From Psychrobacter glacincola (GTDB taxonomy: Bacteria > Pseudomonadota > Gammaproteobacteria > Pseudomonadales > Moraxellaceae): 64,000 nt of DNA. The stretch lies in NCBI RefSeq assembly GCF_904846215.1, contig NZ_CAJGZK010000013.1, positions 21,335-85,334 of the forward strand, in the 5' to 3' direction. The notes under the pieces were generated by a model. That model made no database searches and was not told the origin of the DNA. It was given only the letters and a program-made list of their open reading frames with translations. Within the stretch, counting starts at the first letter, position 1. Every line of letters starts with the position of its first letter. Of this stretch, positions 29,182 to 39,557 are shown piece after piece. Made by a program: the position numbers and the translations under genes.

Positions 29182-30711
29182 TTATTCTACTGTCAAAAAG
29201 TCTGGCAATTCTGCCGCTTGTTTCTCTAATTTTTTCAGCTTCTTTTTGCCCAAACCACCGAGTACATCAATCGCATGACGCAAGCGTGTCAGTGTCATAT
29301 CAGCACCGATAATTGCCATAGAGTTCATGACTGGCGTCGATGAAGTGCTACCGGCAATAGCGACAAAGAAAGGCGCCATAAAGTCGCGCATCTTAATATC
29401 AAGATGCGCCGCAAGACCTTTTAGCGTGGCGTAGATATTTTCTTCCGACCACGTTGGTAAGGTCTCTAACTGCCAGAGTGATAGCTGAAGCATCTCTATG
29501 ATTTGCTCAGCCGTCAGTGATTTATGGGTAAAGCTCTCAGCATTGATATCCGGTAGGTTTTGAAAATAAAAACCACTCCAATTGACCGCATCGGACAATA
29601 ATTCGATACGCGGCTGAATCGCTGCGGCAATAGCCGTTAATTTATCGCTGTTACTTGCCCAGTCTAAGATTTTATTCTTTAACTCTTCAGGAGTAAGCGC
29701 CCGTAGCCATTCGGCATTAAGCCAGTTAAGCTTTTCGATATCGAATATCGGACCGCCAAGCGACACGCGCTGAATATCAAAGCTGGCAATCATCTCATCC
29801 AAGGTGAATTTCTCAGCATCATTAGGCATTGAGTAGCCCATACGCCCAAGGTAATTTAGCAATGCTTCCGGTAGCACGCCGGCATCACGATAGTAGGTGA
29901 TAGAGGTTGGGTTTTTACGCTTAGAGAGTTTTGATTTGTCTGGGTTACGCAGTAATGGCATGTGGCACAGTACTGGCATCTCCCAACCAAAATACTCATA
30001 AAGCAGCTGATGTTTCGGCGCAGAGTTAAGCCATTCTTCACCGCGCAACACATGGCTGATGTCCATCAAGTGATCGTCGACGACGTTGGCTAAATGATAC
30101 GTTGGCATACCGTCAGTTTTTAGCAGTACTTGCATATCCACTTGCGTCCAAGGAATCTCAACCGTACCGCGCAGCATATCTTGTATCTGACAGACGCCTT
30201 CGGTTGGCACGCGCATACGGATGACGTGTGGCTTACCTTCAGCGACCAGTTGTTTGGTTTTCTCTACGGCTAAGTGTGCGCAGCGACCGTCATAGCGCGG
30301 CGTTTCGCCATTGGCCATTTGCTCGGCGCGCATGGCATCTAGCTCTTCGCTGGTACAGAAACAACGAAACGCATGGTCGTTTTCTATCAGCTGCTCGGCG
30401 TGTTTTTTATAGATATCACTACGCTCGCTCTGACGGTAAGGCGCGTGCGGTCCACCGATGTCTGGACCTTCCGCCCAATCAAGACCAACCCAACGCAGCG
30501 CATCCAAAATCATTTTTTCAGATTGTTCCGTTGAGCGCGTTTGGTCCGTATCTTCAATACGTAAAATAAATTCGCCGCCATGGGCTTTGGCAAAGGCTAA
30601 ATTAAATAGGGCAATATAAGCGGTGCCAACGTGCGGGAAGCCAGTAGGCGAAGGGGCGATACGCGTACGGACAGGGCGCGTGCTGTTAGCAGAAGTCGAT
30701 GGTTGCATCAT
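29182..30711 (-). CDS. gltX: Glutamyl-tRNA synthetase
   Basis: GltX charges tRNA-Glu with glutamate, and a tRNA-Glu gene lies about 850 bp away. The 509-residue class I synthetase carries the HIGH-type motif as [14 protein letters not shown] near residue 20 and the KMSKS-type motif as KLSKRKN near residue 245. The zinc-binding-like region [15 protein letters not shown] is near residue 118. The anticodon-binding domain extends to the end, with [15 protein letters not shown]. Two adjacent ATG codons begin the frame, with GAG a few bases upstream. It is divergent from rsmH. It looks like a normal housekeeping synthetase; a GluQ-type or non-discriminating role cannot be judged. Confidence 0.96.
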   Translation of the reverse strand: MMQPSTSANSTRPVRTRIAPSPTGFPHVGTAYIALFNLAFAKAHGGEFILRIEDTDQTRSTEQSEKMILDALRWVGLDWAEGPDIGGPHAPYRQSERSDIYKKHAEQLIENDHAFRCFCTSEELDAMRAEQMANGETPRYDGRCAHLAVEKTKQLVAEGKPHVIRMRVPTEGVCQIQDMLRGTVEIPWTQVDMQVLLKTDGMPTYHLANVVDDHLMDISHVLRGEEWLNSAPKHQLLYEYFGWEMPVLCHMPLLRNPDKSKLSKRKNPTSITYYRDAGVLPEALLNYLGRMGYSMPNDAEKFTLDEMIASFDIQRVSLGGPIFDIEKLNWLNAEWLRALTPEELKNKILDWASNSDKLTAIAAAIQPRIELLSDAVNWSGFYFQNLPDINAESFTHKSLTAEQIIEMLQLSLWQLETLPTWSEENIYATLKGLAAHLDIKMRDFMAPFFVAIAGSTSSTPVMNSMAIIGADMTLTRLRHAIDVLGGLGKKKLKKLEKQAAELPDFLTVE

Positions 30712-30988
30712 AAAAATCTCAGAATGTTATTGTTCATGAATGTGGCAGTGAAAAGTAGTAGTGAAAAGTGAAAATATGGACGAAAGAATGGCAGTCAACA
30801 TTAAAAAATAGCGTAAAATATAGCGCTAGTATAACAGAGAGATGGGATATTTTTGACGAAATGCCCTTCTAGCGCTTGACTACCTGTGTATCCTTGCGAT
30901 AATAATGTTAGAAAAGTCATAACTTGTTTATTTTCATCTGATTTTTTACTATTACCGGTCAATTTGACCATCATCTATTGAGTTGTTT

Positions 30989-32155
30989 GTGTCCATATCG
31001 AATAGTAAGCCAAAAAAACCGCCAAATGCTAGCACCCATCCTTCTAACCCTGATAATTCTATGTCAGCGGCGAGTCTGTCTTCTGTAGAAGATAATTCTA
31101 CTCAAAATCTCACGCAAGAGTCTGCTAAAGAACCAGCAAACCCTGATGAATTAAGTTTTGTGCATGATGCGGTGCTATTGCAAGAAGCAGTCGCTGCGGT
31201 ATTGGGTGTCAAAGCGCTACCGAAGCAAACAGGCAGTGACGAACAAAGTAGTGATCGTCAAAACAGCTTAAACATGAGTGGCATCTACGTCGATGCGACC
31301 TTTGGGCGCGGTGGTCATAGTAGGCTACTATTAAGCCAGCTTGCTGATGATGCCACGTTGATTGTCTTTGATAAAGACCCGACCGCTATTCGTGTGGCGC
31401 AAGAGCTGGCAAGCACAGACAGTCGCGTGCAGGTTGTTCACGATAGCTTTGCGACCTTGACGGACAGTCTCGCTGCAATGGGTATCACTCAAGTTGATGG
31501 ATTGATGGCAGATCTGGGTATCTCGTCACCGCAGATTGACGATGGCAGTCGTGGTTTTAGCTTTATGCGCGATGGTGCGGTCGATATGCGTATGGACACC
31601 AGTCGCGGGCAGTCGGTTGCCGAGTGGCTTGAGACGGTCGATGATGATACCTTAGCCAATGTGCTTTATGAGTTTGGCGAAGAGCGCCACAGCCGCCGTA
31701 TTGCGCGTGCGATTAAGCAGATGGACAGTTATAAATCCACGCTTGAGCTGGCAGAAGTAATAAAAGTTGCGCATCCCAATTGGCAACGTGGCAAACATCC
31801 GGCGACCCAAAGCTTTCAGGCGATGCGTATTTTTATTAACAATGAGCTTGGTGATGTCGATAACTTTTTAGAACAAAGTATTCCGATATTAAAATCAGGC
31901 GGACAGCTAGCAGTCATCAGCTTTCACTCGTTGGAAGACCGCCGTATTAAGCAGTTTTTGCAGCGTCATAGTAAAGGGCAATATCCAGAAGATGAGAATT
32001 TGCCAATGCCGCCCAAGCGTCCGCGTTACTTTAGTAAGCCCAAACGCGTCGGTCCAAGTAAAGCAGAGACAAGCCATAATCCACGCGCGCGTAGTGCATG
32101 GTTACGCATGGCGACTCGTACCGATGTTGATTATTTAACAGATATTGAGCCATAA
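30989..32155 (+). CDS. rsmH: 16S rRNA (cytosine(1402)-N(4))-methyltransferase
   Basis: RsmH (MraW) methylates C1402 in the ribosomal decoding centre and is normally the first or second gene of the division and cell-wall cluster. The domain begins near FVHDAVLLQEAVAAVLG. The SAM-binding motif is YVDATFGRGGHSRLLL, followed by DGLMADLGISSPQIDDGSRGFSF and later VISFHSLEDRRIKQF. Two features are unusual: an N-terminal Ser/Asn/Pro-rich extension of about 55 residues and a polar insertion (about 79-95) before the SAM motif. The start is uncertain: GTG at 30989 with GAG upstream, TTG at 30983, or ATG at 31061. No mraZ precedes it; gltX diverges from it. Confidence 0.95.
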   Translation: MSISNSKPKKPPNASTHPSNPDNSMSAASLSSVEDNSTQNLTQESAKEPANPDELSFVHDAVLLQEAVAAVLGVKALPKQTGSDEQSSDRQNSLNMSGIYVDATFGRGGHSRLLLSQLADDATLIVFDKDPTAIRVAQELASTDSRVQVVHDSFATLTDSLAAMGITQVDGLMADLGISSPQIDDGSRGFSFMRDGAVDMRMDTSRGQSVAEWLETVDDDTLANVLYEFGEERHSRRIARAIKQMDSYKSTLELAEVIKVAHPNWQRGKHPATQSFQAMRIFINNELGDVDNFLEQSIPILKSGGQLAVISFHSLEDRRIKQFLQRHSKGQYPEDENLPMPPKRPRYFSKPKRVGPSKAETSHNPRARSAWLRMATRTDVDYLTDIEP

Positions 32156-32367
32156 ATAATAGTATTAAATTATGTGGCTTAAATATGACTGAATGTTTTA
32201 ATGATTACGCGGCTGTTAAAAAGCTGTAAACATTATCTGCTAGGCTCAGCAGTTACTTTTTTGCTTGGTATTGTTTTTGTTGATGGTGCTGATGGCTTAT
32301 AAGAGTTTTATAACTCGTAAATGGTTATCGCTTTTTCTATTTTGAAGTTCACTTTTTTGAGATTGTC

Positions 32368-32880
32368 ATGGCAATATCCGACAAACCTGCAAACCGCCGC
32401 GCCGCAACGCCCTCGAATACCGATGTTGGCGACTTATTTGTGCGTAAATTTAAAATATCAAATATCTATGTGGCTATATTGGTACTGCTGGCAGCTGGTA
32501 TTGTATGGAGTGGCATCAAAACGGCTGAAGGTGTTCAGCAATATCATCAGGATTATAAAACCTTGCAAGACATGAAAAAACAAGAGCGAAAATTACAAGT
32601 TGAGCATCAGCGTCTGCTTATTGAACAGCAGACTTTTAGTGCGACGCCGCAGATTGCCAGTCGTGCCGTTGCTGAGCTTGGGATGTTTTCGCCAACACTC
32701 AAAGATAAGCTGATTATTCAGCCAGGTGCTGCGACAGCAGTTGCGCTGGTTAACCCTGATGCCAGTACTTCAGATAGCGTAACGACGAATGATTCTGATG
32801 TTTTGGAAGCTGATGCTGTGAGTGATGTACCCGTTAAGGCTGCTGCTACCGATTCTGACCTAGCGGAGGCAGGACAATGA
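32368..32880 (+). CDS. ftsL: Cell division protein FtsL
   Basis: FtsL is a bitopic inner-membrane protein of the divisome that forms a complex with FtsB and FtsQ and helps activate FtsWI. The 170-residue protein has a cytoplasmic start, one hydrophobic helix at about residues 30-50 (SNIYVAILVLLAAGIVWSGI), then a periplasmic Leu/Gln-rich coiled coil (TLQDMKKQERKLQVEHQRLL). The last 55 residues or so, rich in Ala/Thr/Asp/Ser, are a tail beyond the usual 110-120 residue length. The assignment rests on position between rsmH and ftsI plus topology, since FtsL is poorly conserved. The stop overlaps the ftsI start (ATGA at 32877). Confidence 0.88.
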   Translation: MAISDKPANRRAATPSNTDVGDLFVRKFKISNIYVAILVLLAAGIVWSGIKTAEGVQQYHQDYKTLQDMKKQERKLQVEHQRLLIEQQTFSATPQIASRAVAELGMFSPTLKDKLIIQPGAATAVALVNPDASTSDSVTTNDSDVLEADAVSDVPVKAAATDSDLAEAGQ

Positions 32881-34952
32881 GTGATAAAAAACCCAATGCT
32901 AAAGCGACCAGCAAAAAATCAGCTAGCGGCAAGGTTACTAAGCCATTACGCCGTGCTAGTGCTGCCAAATCGGGGCAAGCCGACAGCAACGCCTCAGACA
33001 GTCGCAAAGCCAAACTTTTTGGTCGCTTAAAAAAGAATGAAGAGCAGGGTGCTTACACCAGTGTTAAAAATCTAAAAAGCAAAAGAGCATTTTTGGGTAA
33101 GGCATCTGGCGCTTCCTCTCGCGGCGGTGTTGAGCAGGATAAGAACCGTTTTCGTCTGATTTGGGGCATAGCGCTGCTTATTTTAGTGGGGCTTATCGGT
33201 CGTGCTTACTATATTCAAGTTGCTCATACTCAGTTTTATCAAGATAAAGGCAATGAGCTGATCACCAGCGTGCGCACGCAAAAATCCTATCGTGGCATGA
33301 TTACGGATCGCAACGATCTGCCATTGGCTGTTAGTGCGCCACTTGCGACGGTCTCTTTTAGCCCGCATGACTATGCCCGTGAATACTACGAGCTTAAGCG
33401 TATTATTATCACCAATCCTGAAAGTCCCCAGCTTATCGCACGTATGCAAAAGCGCTTGGATAATATGGATCTGATGACGCTTGCAGCTGCTGCCAATATC
33501 TCAGTCGATGAGCTAAAAAGAGTGACGGCTATCGACCCTACTATCGATGTAACGGATGAAGTAGCGGTCAAAGCAGCACTGCCATCGGGTGCAGGCTCGC
33601 ATTATTTACCACTATTGAATAAAGTCACGCCAGAGATTGCAGAAAGCGTTAGCTCGCTGGATTTTCCTGGTGTTAATGAAAAAAACTTCTTTCAGCGCTA
33701 TTATCCGCAGCCACAGCCCAATTCGCAGCTGTTAGGTTTCATGGGGCAAAATGCCAACGATCCGGAAGGTGGTTACGAGGGGCGTGCTGGTATCGAACGT
33801 CAGTATGAAACTCAGCTGGCGGGCGACGATGGTAAGGTGTTGGTGCTCAAAGATGCCAAACAAAACAGCCTTAAAGAAATCAAGCAGGTTGAGCCAGAAG
33901 TACCAGGCAAAGATGTGACATTGACCATTGATTCGCGTTTGCAATATTTGCTTTATAAAGAGTTAGAGAAAGCGGGGCGTTTACAAAAAGCGCGCTGGTC
34001 GACGGGCATGGTGGTTGATGTACAAACGGGTGAAGTATTGGCGCTATCGACATGGCCGTCATTTAACTCAAATAATCTGAATGAGATGACGGGTGAAAAT
34101 CAGCGAAACCGTGCGCTCCTTGATGTCTTTGAACCCGGTTCAGTCATGAAGCCGTTCACTGTTGCTGCGGCTTTAGACTCGGGGAAATATACTGCTACCA
34201 CCTTGATTGATACCAATCCTGGCTCTATCCGTGTCCGTGGTTATACGATTCGTGACCATAATAATCTAGGACGGATCACGATGGCAACGTTACTACAGAA
34301 ATCTAGTAACGTCGCCTCGACCAAGATTGCTTTGTCTCTACCGGCTGACGGCATTACCAACATGCAAAGGCAGTTTGGCTTTGGGGCAAAAACACCGCTG
34401 CAATTCCCAGGTGAAGGCAGTGGGCTTGTAGTTACACCGGAAGAAAAAGAGACCTCAAGACGGGCAACGGTCAGTTATGGCTATGGCATACAGGTGACGC
34501 TGGCACAGATAGCGCAAGCTTATTCAGCGCTGGCGGCAGGTGGCGTCATGCATCCGCTAACGTTGAATAAAAATGACAAAGCGCTACCAAGCAAACGTAT
34601 TATGGCGCATGAACAAGCGATGGCCATCGTACAGATGATGGAAAGCGTCACTGAAGACGGCGGTACGGCTAAAGGGGCGGCTATTGATGGTTACCGCGTT
34701 GCTGGTAAAACAGGGACCTCGCGCCGTATCAATCCAAAAGGTGGCTACTATACCGACCAGTATCGTAACGTCTTTGCGGGTATGGCACCAGCGTCGAATC
34801 CACGGCTAGTCGGTGTCATGTTAATCGAAGACCCGCGAGGTCAGATTTATGCTGGTTTAACAGTGGCACCTGTTTTTCATAACGTCATGAAAGAGGCATT
34901 GCGCTTATATAATGTGCCTTTAGATAAGCCGCTCAAAACCGAAGCTCAGTAG
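32877..34952 (+). CDS. ftsI: Penicillin-binding protein 3, septal transpeptidase FtsI
   Basis: FtsI cross-links septal peptidoglycan and is a beta-lactam target. Residues 1-90 or so form a long basic Lys/Ser/Ala-rich cytoplasmic extension. One membrane helix follows at about 95-115 (IWGIALLILVGLIGRAYYI), then the pedestal domain. The transpeptidase domain has the active-site serine in PGSVMKP (Ser422, Lys425), SSN at 476-478 and KTGTS at 611-615. At 691 residues it is longer than E. coli FtsI (588), mainly through the N-terminal extension and a pedestal insertion at about 165-240. The start overlaps the ftsL stop. Confidence 0.97.
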   Translation: MSDKKPNAKATSKKSASGKVTKPLRRASAAKSGQADSNASDSRKAKLFGRLKKNEEQGAYTSVKNLKSKRAFLGKASGASSRGGVEQDKNRFRLIWGIALLILVGLIGRAYYIQVAHTQFYQDKGNELITSVRTQKSYRGMITDRNDLPLAVSAPLATVSFSPHDYAREYYELKRIIITNPESPQLIARMQKRLDNMDLMTLAAAANISVDELKRVTAIDPTIDVTDEVAVKAALPSGAGSHYLPLLNKVTPEIAESVSSLDFPGVNEKNFFQRYYPQPQPNSQLLGFMGQNANDPEGGYEGRAGIERQYETQLAGDDGKVLVLKDAKQNSLKEIKQVEPEVPGKDVTLTIDSRLQYLLYKELEKAGRLQKARWSTGMVVDVQTGEVLALSTWPSFNSNNLNEMTGENQRNRALLDVFEPGSVMKPFTVAAALDSGKYTATTLIDTNPGSIRVRGYTIRDHNNLGRITMATLLQKSSNVASTKIALSLPADGITNMQRQFGFGAKTPLQFPGEGSGLVVTPEEKETSRRATVSYGYGIQVTLAQIAQAYSALAAGGVMHPLTLNKNDKALPSKRIMAHEQAMAIVQMMESVTEDGGTAKGAAIDGYRVAGKTGTSRRINPKGGYYTDQYRNVFAGMAPASNPRLVGVMLIEDPRGQIYAGLTVAPVFHNVMKEALRLYNVPLDKPLKTEAQ

Positions 34953-35023
34953 ATATCAAAGTAAGTTTTTTTAATATGCAGCTCTTAACCATTTGATGTG
35001 TCTTAACCGTTTAGGATTTGCCA

Positions 35024-36745
35024 ATGACCCTGTCACCCTCGTCGCCAAGCAGTATCACAGTCACCTTACAACAGCTGATTGAAGCTAGCAGCAATAGCAG
35101 GCATGGTGTAGGTATAGAGCAGGCATTGCAAAAAATATCGACTCAGATGACATTGATTGGGGCGGATTCAAAGCCAATGAATTCGTTTCTTTATATTCCA
35201 TTCCTGCAGTTTCGTTTAGACAGTCGTCAGCTAGAGCCGAACGATGTGTTTGTCTTATTAAAAAGTCATATAGCCAACTGCCAAAAAAGTCGTGCCTACC
35301 TGTATCAAGCCGCTAACAATGCGGCTTTTATCCTATCAGAAATCGACCCTCTAGCTTTGCTTGCTACCGCTCATGTCCCGCCTCATGCTAATCTTGAATT
35401 GACTACTGATAATACAAAATCCATCGCACAGCAGCAACTCACAGCGCTACCTTGCCCAGTTTTATATGTACCTAATATTCGTAATTTTTTGGGCGATTTG
35501 ATTCAAGCGCGTTTGCAGTATCAACAGCCTGTGACATTGCCAGCTGTCGTGGCCGTGACGGGCACCAATGGCAAAACGACTATCAGTCAATTGGTTGCGC
35601 AACTTACCCAGCTCACCGGCATGAGCAGCGGGGTTATGGGTACGGCGGGTAATGGCAAGCTAGGTGCTTTGGTACAAGCCAGCCATACCACGGGTGACGC
35701 ATTAGCTGTGCAACAGTTCTTGTATCAGATGGGAGTTGAGAATACTGAACTACTAGCATTGGAAGCCAGCTCACACGGTTTGGATCAGCAGCGTCTGCAA
35801 GGTATGCCGGTATCGGTGGCAATTTTTACCAATCTGAGCCGTGATCATCTGGATTATCATGCCGATATGGCAGAGTACGCGGCAGCCAAAGCCAAGCTCT
35901 TTGATAAAGCACATTTTGCAGATTTGACCCATGCCATTATCAATATCGATGACGAATATGCGCAGATTATGCTTGATACGGCGCACGCCAGCGAATTGAT
36001 AGTGTGGACATATAGTTTGGATGCATCAAAAAAGGCTACCTTTGTCGCCGCTGATATCAAGCCAAGTCTGCAAGGTGTTGAGGTTAGCTTGCGTACAGAT
36101 TTCGATGATGGCAAAGTTAATCATTTAGATATCGTTAGCCCATTACTGGGGCGTTTTAACGTGGCGAATTTGCTTGCCGCTATTGCGGCAGCCGTAGCAC
36201 TTGGTAATAAAACAGGGATTAATCTTGAGCGCATTGCAGCCGTTATCCCGCAGCTGCAAGGTGCTGTGGGACGTATGCAGCGTGTACCGTCTAATGATGG
36301 CTGCTTTATCGTTGATTATGCCCATACTCCAGATGCGTTAAGCCAAGTACTCGCCAGTTTAAAAACCCATTGTAAGGGTCAGTTATGGGCAGTGTTTGGC
36401 TGTGGCGGCGATCGTGACACCGGCAAGCGGCCATTGATGGCACAAGCAGGGCTGGCAGGCGCGGATAAAGTTGTTTTGACGGCGGACAATCCACGTACCG
36501 AAGACCCAAATATGATTTTGCAAGATATGCAGGCAGGAATGAGTGCTGAGCAATATCAGCGCACCCATATTGAGCCTGCGCGCCAAACAGCGATTGAATA
36601 TGCCGTCAGTCAAGCAGCAGCCGATGATATCGTGGTTATCGCCGGTAAAGGTCATGAGACTTATCAAGAAATTGATAACGTCCGTTATGATTTTGATGAT
36701 AGCGTGATTTTGCAACAAGCTTTGGCTCAAGCTGGACGCGTATAA
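35024..36745 (+). CDS. murE: UDP-MurNAc-tripeptide synthetase (meso-DAP adding)
   Basis: MurE adds the third residue to UDP-MurNAc-L-Ala-D-Glu. The DNPRTEDP stretch near residue 488 is the DNPR motif associated with meso-diaminopimelate, as in Gram-negative bacteria. The ATP loop VTGTNGKTT is near residue 177 and GKGHETYQ is near the end. The ATG at 35024 has AGGA seven bases upstream, so it is preferred to an in-frame TTG at 35018. At 573 residues it is longer than E. coli MurE (495), because the N-terminal UDP-binding domain carries extra segments (about residues 30-150). It is the fourth gene of the cluster. Confidence 0.96.
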   Translation: MTLSPSSPSSITVTLQQLIEASSNSRHGVGIEQALQKISTQMTLIGADSKPMNSFLYIPFLQFRLDSRQLEPNDVFVLLKSHIANCQKSRAYLYQAANNAAFILSEIDPLALLATAHVPPHANLELTTDNTKSIAQQQLTALPCPVLYVPNIRNFLGDLIQARLQYQQPVTLPAVVAVTGTNGKTTISQLVAQLTQLTGMSSGVMGTAGNGKLGALVQASHTTGDALAVQQFLYQMGVENTELLALEASSHGLDQQRLQGMPVSVAIFTNLSRDHLDYHADMAEYAAAKAKLFDKAHFADLTHAIINIDDEYAQIMLDTAHASELIVWTYSLDASKKATFVAADIKPSLQGVEVSLRTDFDDGKVNHLDIVSPLLGRFNVANLLAAIAAAVALGNKTGINLERIAAVIPQLQGAVGRMQRVPSNDGCFIVDYAHTPDALSQVLASLKTHCKGQLWAVFGCGGDRDTGKRPLMAQAGLAGADKVVLTADNPRTEDPNMILQDMQAGMSAEQYQRTHIEPARQTAIEYAVSQAAADDIVVIAGKGHETYQEIDNVRYDFDDSVILQQALAQAGRV

Positions 36746-36848
36746 AACATAACCGTATTAAACCAATTCTTTATATTTGCACATATTCATATTTAACGAT
36801 AAAAATAACTAATTTTATATTAAGTAGTCATCATATAAGGTAATCATT

Positions 36849-38285
36849 ATGACAGCCGAAAACGATAATACGATTCAGTCGCAAGGGCTGTATGTTTGGC
36901 AAGCAGATAATATGCTTGCGGCGACAGCGGCACTTGATGGGCATTGGCAGCCAGCGACAGGGCAAGCAGAATCAAGCAATGGCGTTAATAGCACTCGTAT
37001 CGCCACTGATACCCGCACGATAAAAGCGGGCGATATATTTTTGGCGCTAACGGGTGGCAATTTCGATGGTCATGATTATATTGAGCTAGCTGCCTCAAAA
37101 GGCGCGGTCGCTGCTATCGTCTCACGTCCTATCTCTACTGATATTCCACAATTGGTTGTCAGTGATACCCGTTTAGCCTTAGGGCAGTTGGCGTCTTATC
37201 GTCGTCAGCAGCATAAAGATTTGACTGTGATTGCCATTACAGGCTCAAGTGGAAAAACCACCTGCAAAGAGATGCTGGGTAGTATCTTTGGCAGACTTGC
37301 CCCAACGCTGATTACCCGTGGCAACCTAAATAATGACTTGGGCGTACCAATGATGTTGCTTGAGTTATCCGATCATCATCGCTATGCCATTCTGGAATTG
37401 GGTGCCAATCATATTGGTGAAATTGCTTATACCACAGAAATTGTGCAGCCGGATGTCGCTTGTATTTTGAATATTGGAACGGCGCACTTGGGTGAATTTG
37501 GTAGCCGTGACGGTATTTGCCAAACCAAGGCTGAGATTTATCATACCTTGAATGATAACCAGTTTGCGATTGTGCCTGATAAAGACGACTTTACCAATCA
37601 GCTACGCCGTATTGCGGAAAATTATACCTCACATGTCATTGGCTTTGGTAATACCGATGTCAGTGCCAGCCATTTAGATGTCGAGCCTGAACGCAGTGAA
37701 TTTAAGCTGAATATCGGCAACCAAGTACATGATATTAGTTTGCCGCTAGCGGGTGAGCATAACGTCAATAATGCGTTAGCTGCTGCTGCTTGTGCGCATG
37801 CGTTAAATATTGATGTTAGTGACATTGTTATCGGGCTTGAAAACGCACGTCCTGCCAAAGGACGTTTGAACAGTCAGTTGCTTGGTATGCATCGCTTGAT
37901 TGATGATACTTATAATGCCAATCCGCACTCAGTACGGGCGGCTGCCAAAGTATTGGCGGCGCAAACCGGCACGCAAGTGATGGTGTTAGGCGATATTGCT
38001 GAGCTGGGTGAGGCGGCAGTTAGCGAGCACCAAAGCTTGGGCCGGACTATCGCGACCACGGGTATTAACGTGCTGCTTTGCGTTGGTGAATATGCACCTT
38101 ATACTGTGGCAGGTGCGCAAGAGATTTCTGATATCAGTGCCCATGCGTTCACTGATAAAGACAGTTTATTGCAGTATTTACAGGCGTATTTACAAGCGCA
38201 GCAGGCTCAGCCTTGTACGGTGTTGTTCAAAGGCTCTCGTTCCATGGAAATGGAAACACTTATTAATGCGCTAGTCGAGGAGTAG
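36849..38285 (+). CDS. murF: UDP-MurNAc-tripeptide--D-alanyl-D-alanine ligase
   Basis: MurF adds the D-Ala-D-Ala dipeptide to finish the cytoplasmic UDP-MurNAc-pentapeptide. The 478-residue protein has RIATDTRTIKAGDIFLAL near residue 50, the ATP loop ITGSSGKTTCKEML near residue 132, RGNLNNDLGVP near residue 157, and LIDDTYNANPHSV near residue 350, all typical of MurF. It sits 103 bp after murE. mraY starts three bases beyond its stop. The first 40 residues contain a variable insertion. Confidence 0.96.
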   Translation: MTAENDNTIQSQGLYVWQADNMLAATAALDGHWQPATGQAESSNGVNSTRIATDTRTIKAGDIFLALTGGNFDGHDYIELAASKGAVAAIVSRPISTDIPQLVVSDTRLALGQLASYRRQQHKDLTVIAITGSSGKTTCKEMLGSIFGRLAPTLITRGNLNNDLGVPMMLLELSDHHRYAILELGANHIGEIAYTTEIVQPDVACILNIGTAHLGEFGSRDGICQTKAEIYHTLNDNQFAIVPDKDDFTNQLRRIAENYTSHVIGFGNTDVSASHLDVEPERSEFKLNIGNQVHDISLPLAGEHNVNNALAAAACAHALNIDVSDIVIGLENARPAKGRLNSQLLGMHRLIDDTYNANPHSVRAAAKVLAAQTGTQVMVLGDIAELGEAAVSEHQSLGRTIATTGINVLLCVGEYAPYTVAGAQEISDISAHAFTDKDSLLQYLQAYLQAQQAQPCTVLFKGSRSMEMETLINALVEE

Positions 38286-38288
38286 GCG

Positions 38289-39407
38289 GTGTTAGTTTGG
38301 TTGTTTAGCTGGCTTGGTCATTATTATACCCCGTTTTATGCGGTTTCTTCTTTGACGCTGCGCGCGTTACTGGCGGTCGTTACCGCCCTTGCCTTTAGCA
38401 TGATTTTTGGTAGTCGCGTTATTCGGCGCTTGCGGTCGCTGAAGTACGGTCAGGCCATTCGTAATGATGGACCACAATCGCATTTGGTCAAAACTGGCAC
38501 CCCGACCATGGGTGGGGTGTTGATTTTAAGTGCGATTGGGGTATCAACCTTGCTTTGGGCGCGTTTGAATAATCCGTATGTCTGGATTTTGCTCATCGTC
38601 ATGATTATTTTTGGCGCGGTTGGCTGGGCGGATGATTGGCTCAAAATTAAATATAAGAATCCAAAAGGTCTAATCGCTCGCAAAAAATATTTTTGGCTTT
38701 CGATGGGCGCATTGTTCGTCGGCATTTCTTTATATTATATTGCCACACTGCAGCCAGATATTGCGACGACTCGCGAGATGCAGGATTTATTAATACCTAT
38801 CTTTAAAGATTGGATGATTCCATTTTCGGCAGTGCCGTTTGGTATTGGCTTTATTATTTTTACTTATTTTGTGATTAATGGCGCATCTAACGCCGTCAAC
38901 TTAACCGATGGCTTGGATGGCTTGGCTATTTTGCCAGTAGTTCTAGTGGCGGCAGGCTTAGGGGCCATGGCATATGTCTCCGGTGACGTCCGCTTTGCTG
39001 ATTACTTGCATGTCCCTTATATTGCCTATAATTCTGAGGTGATTATTGTCTGCGGCGCGATGATTGGTGCAGGGCTTGGCTTCTTATGGTTCAATGCTCA
39101 TCCAGCGCAAGTATTTATGGGTGATGTGGGTGCGCTGTCACTGGGCGCGATGCTCGGTACGATTGCCGTCATGACCCGTCAAGAAATCGCTTTTGCGATT
39201 ATGGGTGGACTCTTTGTCGCCGAAGCATTGTCGGTAATAGTACAAGTGGGTTCGTATAAGCTACGCAAAAAACGCGTCTTTCGCATGGCCCCATTGCATC
39301 ACCACTTTGAAGAGATTGGCTGGAAAGAAACCCAAGTGGTCGCAAGGTTTTGGATTATCGCCATCGTCCTTGTCATTCTTGGCTTAATGACCTTAAAGCT
39401 GCGTTAA
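38289..39407 (+). CDS. mraY: Phospho-MurNAc-pentapeptide transferase
   Basis: MraY transfers phospho-MurNAc-pentapeptide to undecaprenyl phosphate at the inner membrane to make lipid I. The 372-residue protein has about ten hydrophobic helices. Motifs are [11 protein letters not shown] near residue 73, [13 protein letters not shown] (the Asp pair) near residue 117, [11 protein letters not shown] near residue 205, [11 protein letters not shown] near residue 276 and APLHHHFE near residue 336. It begins with GTG three bases after the murF stop. It ends the cluster; murD, ftsW and murG are not next to it, which fits the split arrangement recalled for Moraxellaceae. A terminator follows. Confidence 0.97.
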   Translation: MLVWLFSWLGHYYTPFYAVSSLTLRALLAVVTALAFSMIFGSRVIRRLRSLKYGQAIRNDGPQSHLVKTGTPTMGGVLILSAIGVSTLLWARLNNPYVWILLIVMIIFGAVGWADDWLKIKYKNPKGLIARKKYFWLSMGALFVGISLYYIATLQPDIATTREMQDLLIPIFKDWMIPFSAVPFGIGFIIFTYFVINGASNAVNLTDGLDGLAILPVVLVAAGLGAMAYVSGDVRFADYLHVPYIAYNSEVIIVCGAMIGAGLGFLWFNAHPAQVFMGDVGALSLGAMLGTIAVMTRQEIAFAIMGGLFVAEALSVIVQVGSYKLRKKRVFRMAPLHHHFEEIGWKETQVVARFWIIAIVLVILGLMTLKLR

Positions 39408-39427
39408 ATCGTCAACAAGATATGAAT

Positions 39428-39464
39428 AAAAAAGCCATCCCAATCAATTTGAGATGGCTTTTTT
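39428..39464 (+). terminator. Rho-independent terminator after mraY
   Basis: The arms AAAAAAGCCATC and GATGGCTTTTTT enclose a loop of about 13 bases. It lies about 25 bp after the mraY stop and closes the rsmH-mraY transcript. The A-run on the left means it may also act on the minus strand. Confidence 0.9.
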
Positions 39465-39557
39465 AGTGTTTATTTTCTATCGATTTTTCTGATACCTTTA
39501 TATTACTTAGCATGGCTGAATTTTGGTAAAATGGCAGTCATATTGCTATGATTTGAG

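Noticed and set aside
32184..32228. A 14-codon ORF between rsmH and ftsL
   Set aside because: Too short, with no ribosome site or conservation evidence; treated as non-coding.
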